Position numbers and translations under genes: made by a program. This document shows, piece by piece, positions 5,910 to 7,843 of a stretch of 7,843 nt of DNA. The stretch comes from Oscillospiraceae bacterium (GTDB taxonomy: Bacteria > Bacillota > Clostridia > Oscillospirales > Acutalibacteraceae), in the NCBI GenBank assembly GCA_029012165.1, contig JAQXLO010000057.1, positions 1 through 7,843 on the forward strand, in the 5' to 3' direction. Positions within the stretch are counted from its first letter, which is position 1. Each line of letters starts with the position of its first letter. The notes under the pieces were generated by a model, which made no database searches, was not told where the DNA came from, and saw only the letters and a list, made by a program, of their open reading frames with translations.

Positions 5910-7130
5910 ATGGAATTTAAGGAATATGACTTTATCCCCGTCATCCTCGGCGGCGATATCACGGCATACAGCCTCATTCGCTCCTTCTACGAGGCGTATC
6001 AGGTCAAGTCCATCGCAGTCAATATGTCCCAGGGTGGCCCCGTTGTCATGAGCGGACTGTGCGAGAGCATCTACTACGAGGGACTGGAAAATGTGGACGT
6101 ACTCATCCCCGCTCTGCTGGAGGTCGGCGAAAAATACGGCAAGGACAAGAAGCTGCTTGTCCTCGGCTGCGGCGACTGGTATGTGCGCATCCTGAGCGAG
6201 AACAAGGACAAGCTGTCCGACTACTACATCATCCCCTACATCGACCCCGACATCCTCAACGAGATCGTGCTGAAGGACAAGTTCTACGAATACATGGAAG
6301 AGCTGGACATCCCCTACCCCAAAACCTTCGTCTATGACTGCAAGGAAAAGACGCCCCTGACCTTTGACTTTGACTATCCCATCATCGCCAAAACCGCCAA
6401 CAGCGCCATGTACCACTATGCCAAATTTGAGGGGAAGAAAAAGGTTTTCTGCTTCGACAACAAGCAGCAGCTGGAGACGATGCTTAAAAACCTCGCCACC
6501 TCCACATACGACTACAAGTTCCTAATTCAGGACAGGATTCCCGGCGATGACACGGGAATGCGTGTGCTCACCTGCTACTGCGACAAAAATTCCGATGTCC
6601 GCTTCGCCGCATTCGGACACACCCTTCTGGAGGAACACACCCCCTCCGCCCTCGGCAATCCCTGTGCCATCATCAATGAGGTCAACATGGAGGTCGTGGA
6701 TCAGGCACAGCGTTTCCTGAAACGGGTCGGCTATGTGGGCTACGCCAACTTCGATCTCAAATACGATCCCCGGGATGGCAAGTACAAGTTCTTTGAAATC
6801 AACGTGCGTTTAGGGCGCAGCAACTACTACATCACCGGCAGCGGCTTCAACGCCGTGAAGTATCTGGTGGACGAATACATCTACGGCAAGCAGTTCGAGG
6901 GCTTGACCGTGGCGGACAACGAGGAGCATCTGTTCACATTTGTGCCGAAATACGTCATCAAAAAATTCGTCAAAGACCCGGAAATGCGTGCCAAGGCACT
7001 GCGGCTGTATAAAGAGGGCAAGTGGAGCAATCCCATCATCTACGCCCCCGACATGACGATGCAGCGCCGGCTGTATGTGGCGGCATATGAACTGAACCAG
7101 ATCAAAAAATTCAACAAATACTACAAGTAA
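5910..7130 (+). CDS. ATP-grasp carboxylate-amine ligase, D-aspartate ligase-like (406 aa)
   Basis: ATP-grasp ligases activate a carboxylate as acyl-phosphate and join it to an amine. The N-terminal half is a pre-ATP-grasp Rossmann-like region (PVILGGDITAYSLIRSFYEA, 10-29) of the kind seen in COG3919-type ligases, which include the Enterococcus faecium D-aspartate ligase acting on peptidoglycan precursors. ATP-binding signals follow: YPIIAK with Lys161, FLIQDRIPGDD (204-214), and the metal-binding segment with Asp282 (NFDLKYD) and Glu296/Asn298 in FEINVRLGRSNYY (295-307). There is no signal peptide or membrane span, so it is cytoplasmic. The ATG at 5910 is preceded by AAGGA (5895-5899); an upstream TTG at 5868 would precede the predicted transcription start. 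Codon choice is strongly C-ending (TAC, TTC, GAC, AAC), consistent with high expression. The asnB-like gene follows after 15 bases. The fold is confident; a peptidoglycan substrate is inferred from context. Confidence 0.87.
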   Translation: MEFKEYDFIPVILGGDITAYSLIRSFYEAYQVKSIAVNMSQGGPVVMSGLCESIYYEGLENVDVLIPALLEVGEKYGKDKKLLVLGCGDWYVRILSENKDKLSDYYIIPYIDPDILNEIVLKDKFYEYMEELDIPYPKTFVYDCKEKTPLTFDFDYPIIAKTANSAMYHYAKFEGKKKVFCFDNKQQLETMLKNLATSTYDYKFLIQDRIPGDDTGMRVLTCYCDKNSDVRFAAFGHTLLEEHTPSALGNPCAIINEVNMEVVDQAQRFLKRVGYVGYANFDLKYDPRDGKYKFFEINVRLGRSNYYITGSGFNAVKYLVDEYIYGKQFEGLTVADNEEHLFTFVPKYVIKKFVKDPEMRAKALRLYKEGKWSNPIIYAPDMTMQRRLYVAAYELNQIKKFNKYYK

Positions 7131-7131
7131 C

Positions 7132-7136
7132 GGAGG
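7132..7136 (+). promoter_or_regulatory. Ribosome binding site of the asnB-like gene
   Basis: GGAGG lies 2 bases after the ATP-grasp TAA and 9 bases before the ATG at 7146. The second gene therefore has its own strong ribosome site within the 15-base spacer, consistent with a two-gene operon. Confidence 0.75.
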
Positions 7137-7145
7137 CGATCGACT

Positions 7146-7843
7146 ATGTGCGGATTTGTCGGCTATGTGGATGCGGATATCCCCATGGCGCAGTCCTGCA
7201 TCCGTCCCATGACGGACGCAATCGTGCATCGGGGTCCCGATCAGGACGACTACTTCATCACGGACGGTGCGGCGCTGGGCTTTCGCCGTCTGAGCATCAT
7301 CGACCTGGAAAACGGCAGTCAGCCCATCGAAAACGAGGACGGCACGAAGGTGCTGGTTTTCAACGGAGAGATCTACAACTTCCAGCCCCTGCGGGAAGAG
7401 CTGATCGAAAAGGGTCATGTCTTTAAAACCCATGCCGATTCCGAAGTGCTTCTGCACGGGTACGAAGAATACGGCAAGGCGCTTCTGAACAAACTGCGTG
7501 GAATGTTCGCTTTCGTTATTTACGACAAGCCGTCCCGCAAGCTGTTCGGCGCCCGGGATATTTTCGGCATCAAGCCGTTCTACTACTATCGGCGGGACAA
7601 CGTTTTCCTTTTCGGCTCGGAGATCAAGAGCTTTCTGCCCCACCCCGCTTTTGTGCGGGAATTGAATAAGGAGCGCATCCCCGAGTACCTGAGCTTTGAA
7701 TACATTCCCAACCGGGAGACCCTGTTTAAAAATGTGTATAAGCTGCTCGGCGGCGAGTGCTTCACCTATGAAAACGGAGAAATGCACACCGAGCGGTACT
7801 TTGATTTTCAGTACGACATCGACGAGAGCAAGACCATCGATGA
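7146..7843 (+). CDS. asnB: Glutamine-dependent asparagine synthetase-like amidotransferase, N-terminal part, cut by right edge
   Basis: The visible 232 codons cover the class II glutamine amidotransferase domain and its link to the synthetase domain. Cys2, exposed after Met removal, is the nucleophile that releases ammonia from glutamine. Other family residues are present: HRGPD (28-32), GFRRLSIIDL with Arg47/Arg48, FNGEIYN (72-78) with Asn73, HADSE (96-100) with Asp98, then LRGMFAF and ARDIFGIKPFYYY. The start of the synthetase domain follows (EYLSFEYIPN and on); its SGGLDS pyrophosphatase loop would lie beyond the edge. The frame is open to the end, so nothing suggests a broken gene. Family members make asparagine from aspartate, but some amidate cell-wall residues (LtsA of Corynebacterium, AsnB of Bacillus on diaminopimelate, AsnH of Lactococcus on D-Asp). 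Pairing with the upstream ligase makes such a role possible. Family identity is very confident; the substrate is uncertain. Confidence 0.92.
   Translation, partial: MCGFVGYVDADIPMAQSCIRPMTDAIVHRGPDQDDYFITDGAALGFRRLSIIDLENGSQPIENEDGTKVLVFNGEIYNFQPLREELIEKGHVFKTHADSEVLLHGYEEYGKALLNKLRGMFAFVIYDKPSRKLFGARDIFGIKPFYYYRRDNVFLFGSEIKSFLPHPAFVRELNKERIPEYLSFEYIPNRETLFKNVYKLLGGECFTYENGEMHTERYFDFQYDIDESKTID

Noticed and set aside
6810..7787. Minus-strand open frame spanning the ATP-grasp/asnB junction
   Set aside because: It runs antisense to two clear conserved genes and across their operon spacer; GC-rich codon bias on the coding strand explains the lack of stops.

Overview
The window looks like a chromosomal segment of a low-to-mid GC Gram-positive anaerobe, most likely Clostridia (Oscillospiraceae/Lachnospiraceae type). 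This rests on strong AGGAGG-type ribosome binding sites before almost every gene, near-consensus sigma-A promoters with 17-base spacers, and family relationships: a Geobacillus/Staphylococcus-like lipase, a macro protein with a C-terminal tail I associate with gut Clostridia, and an ATP-grasp ligase paired with an asparagine synthetase. No phage, transposon, CRISPR or RNA gene is visible. The coding density is high and no gene-free stretch exceeds about 210 bases.

Layout. On the minus strand at the left is the 5' part of alaS (alanyl-tRNA synthetase, running off the left edge), preceded 33 bases upstream by a small secreted protein of unknown function. These two probably share a strong promoter near 1722-1750. 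A terminator (1762-1810) separates them from a minus-strand lipase/esterase with a complete Ser-Asp-His triad and a family zinc site but no signal peptide. The lipase is divergent from a plus-strand SGNH/GDSL hydrolase. That hydrolase converges on a von Willebrand A (VWA) protein across a shared hairpin (3922-3950). Upstream of the VWA gene on the minus strand lies a macro-domain protein with a long C-terminal extension. Divergent from it, a perfect-consensus promoter (5836-5864) drives a plus-strand operon of an ATP-grasp carboxylate-amine ligase and a glutamine-dependent asparagine synthetase-like amidotransferase that runs off the right edge.

Functional threads. (1) The alaS frame carries a clean in-frame TGA at 291-293, between class II motif 2 and motif 3. 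Conserved AlaRS sequence continues in the same frame to the window edge, and TGA acts as a normal stop in at least two neighbouring genes. It is therefore a real nonsense lesion, a sequence error, or a recoding event. (2) The ATP-grasp plus AsnB pair resembles ligase/amidotransferase partnerships that attach and amidate an acidic amino acid, as in D-Asp/D-Asn peptidoglycan cross-bridges; the substrate here is inferred. (3) The macro and VWA genes form a possible ADP-ribose or stress signalling pair. (4) A 12-base perfect palindrome occurs once in the leader of the SGNH hydrolase gene and again inside its coding sequence, a candidate operator pair.
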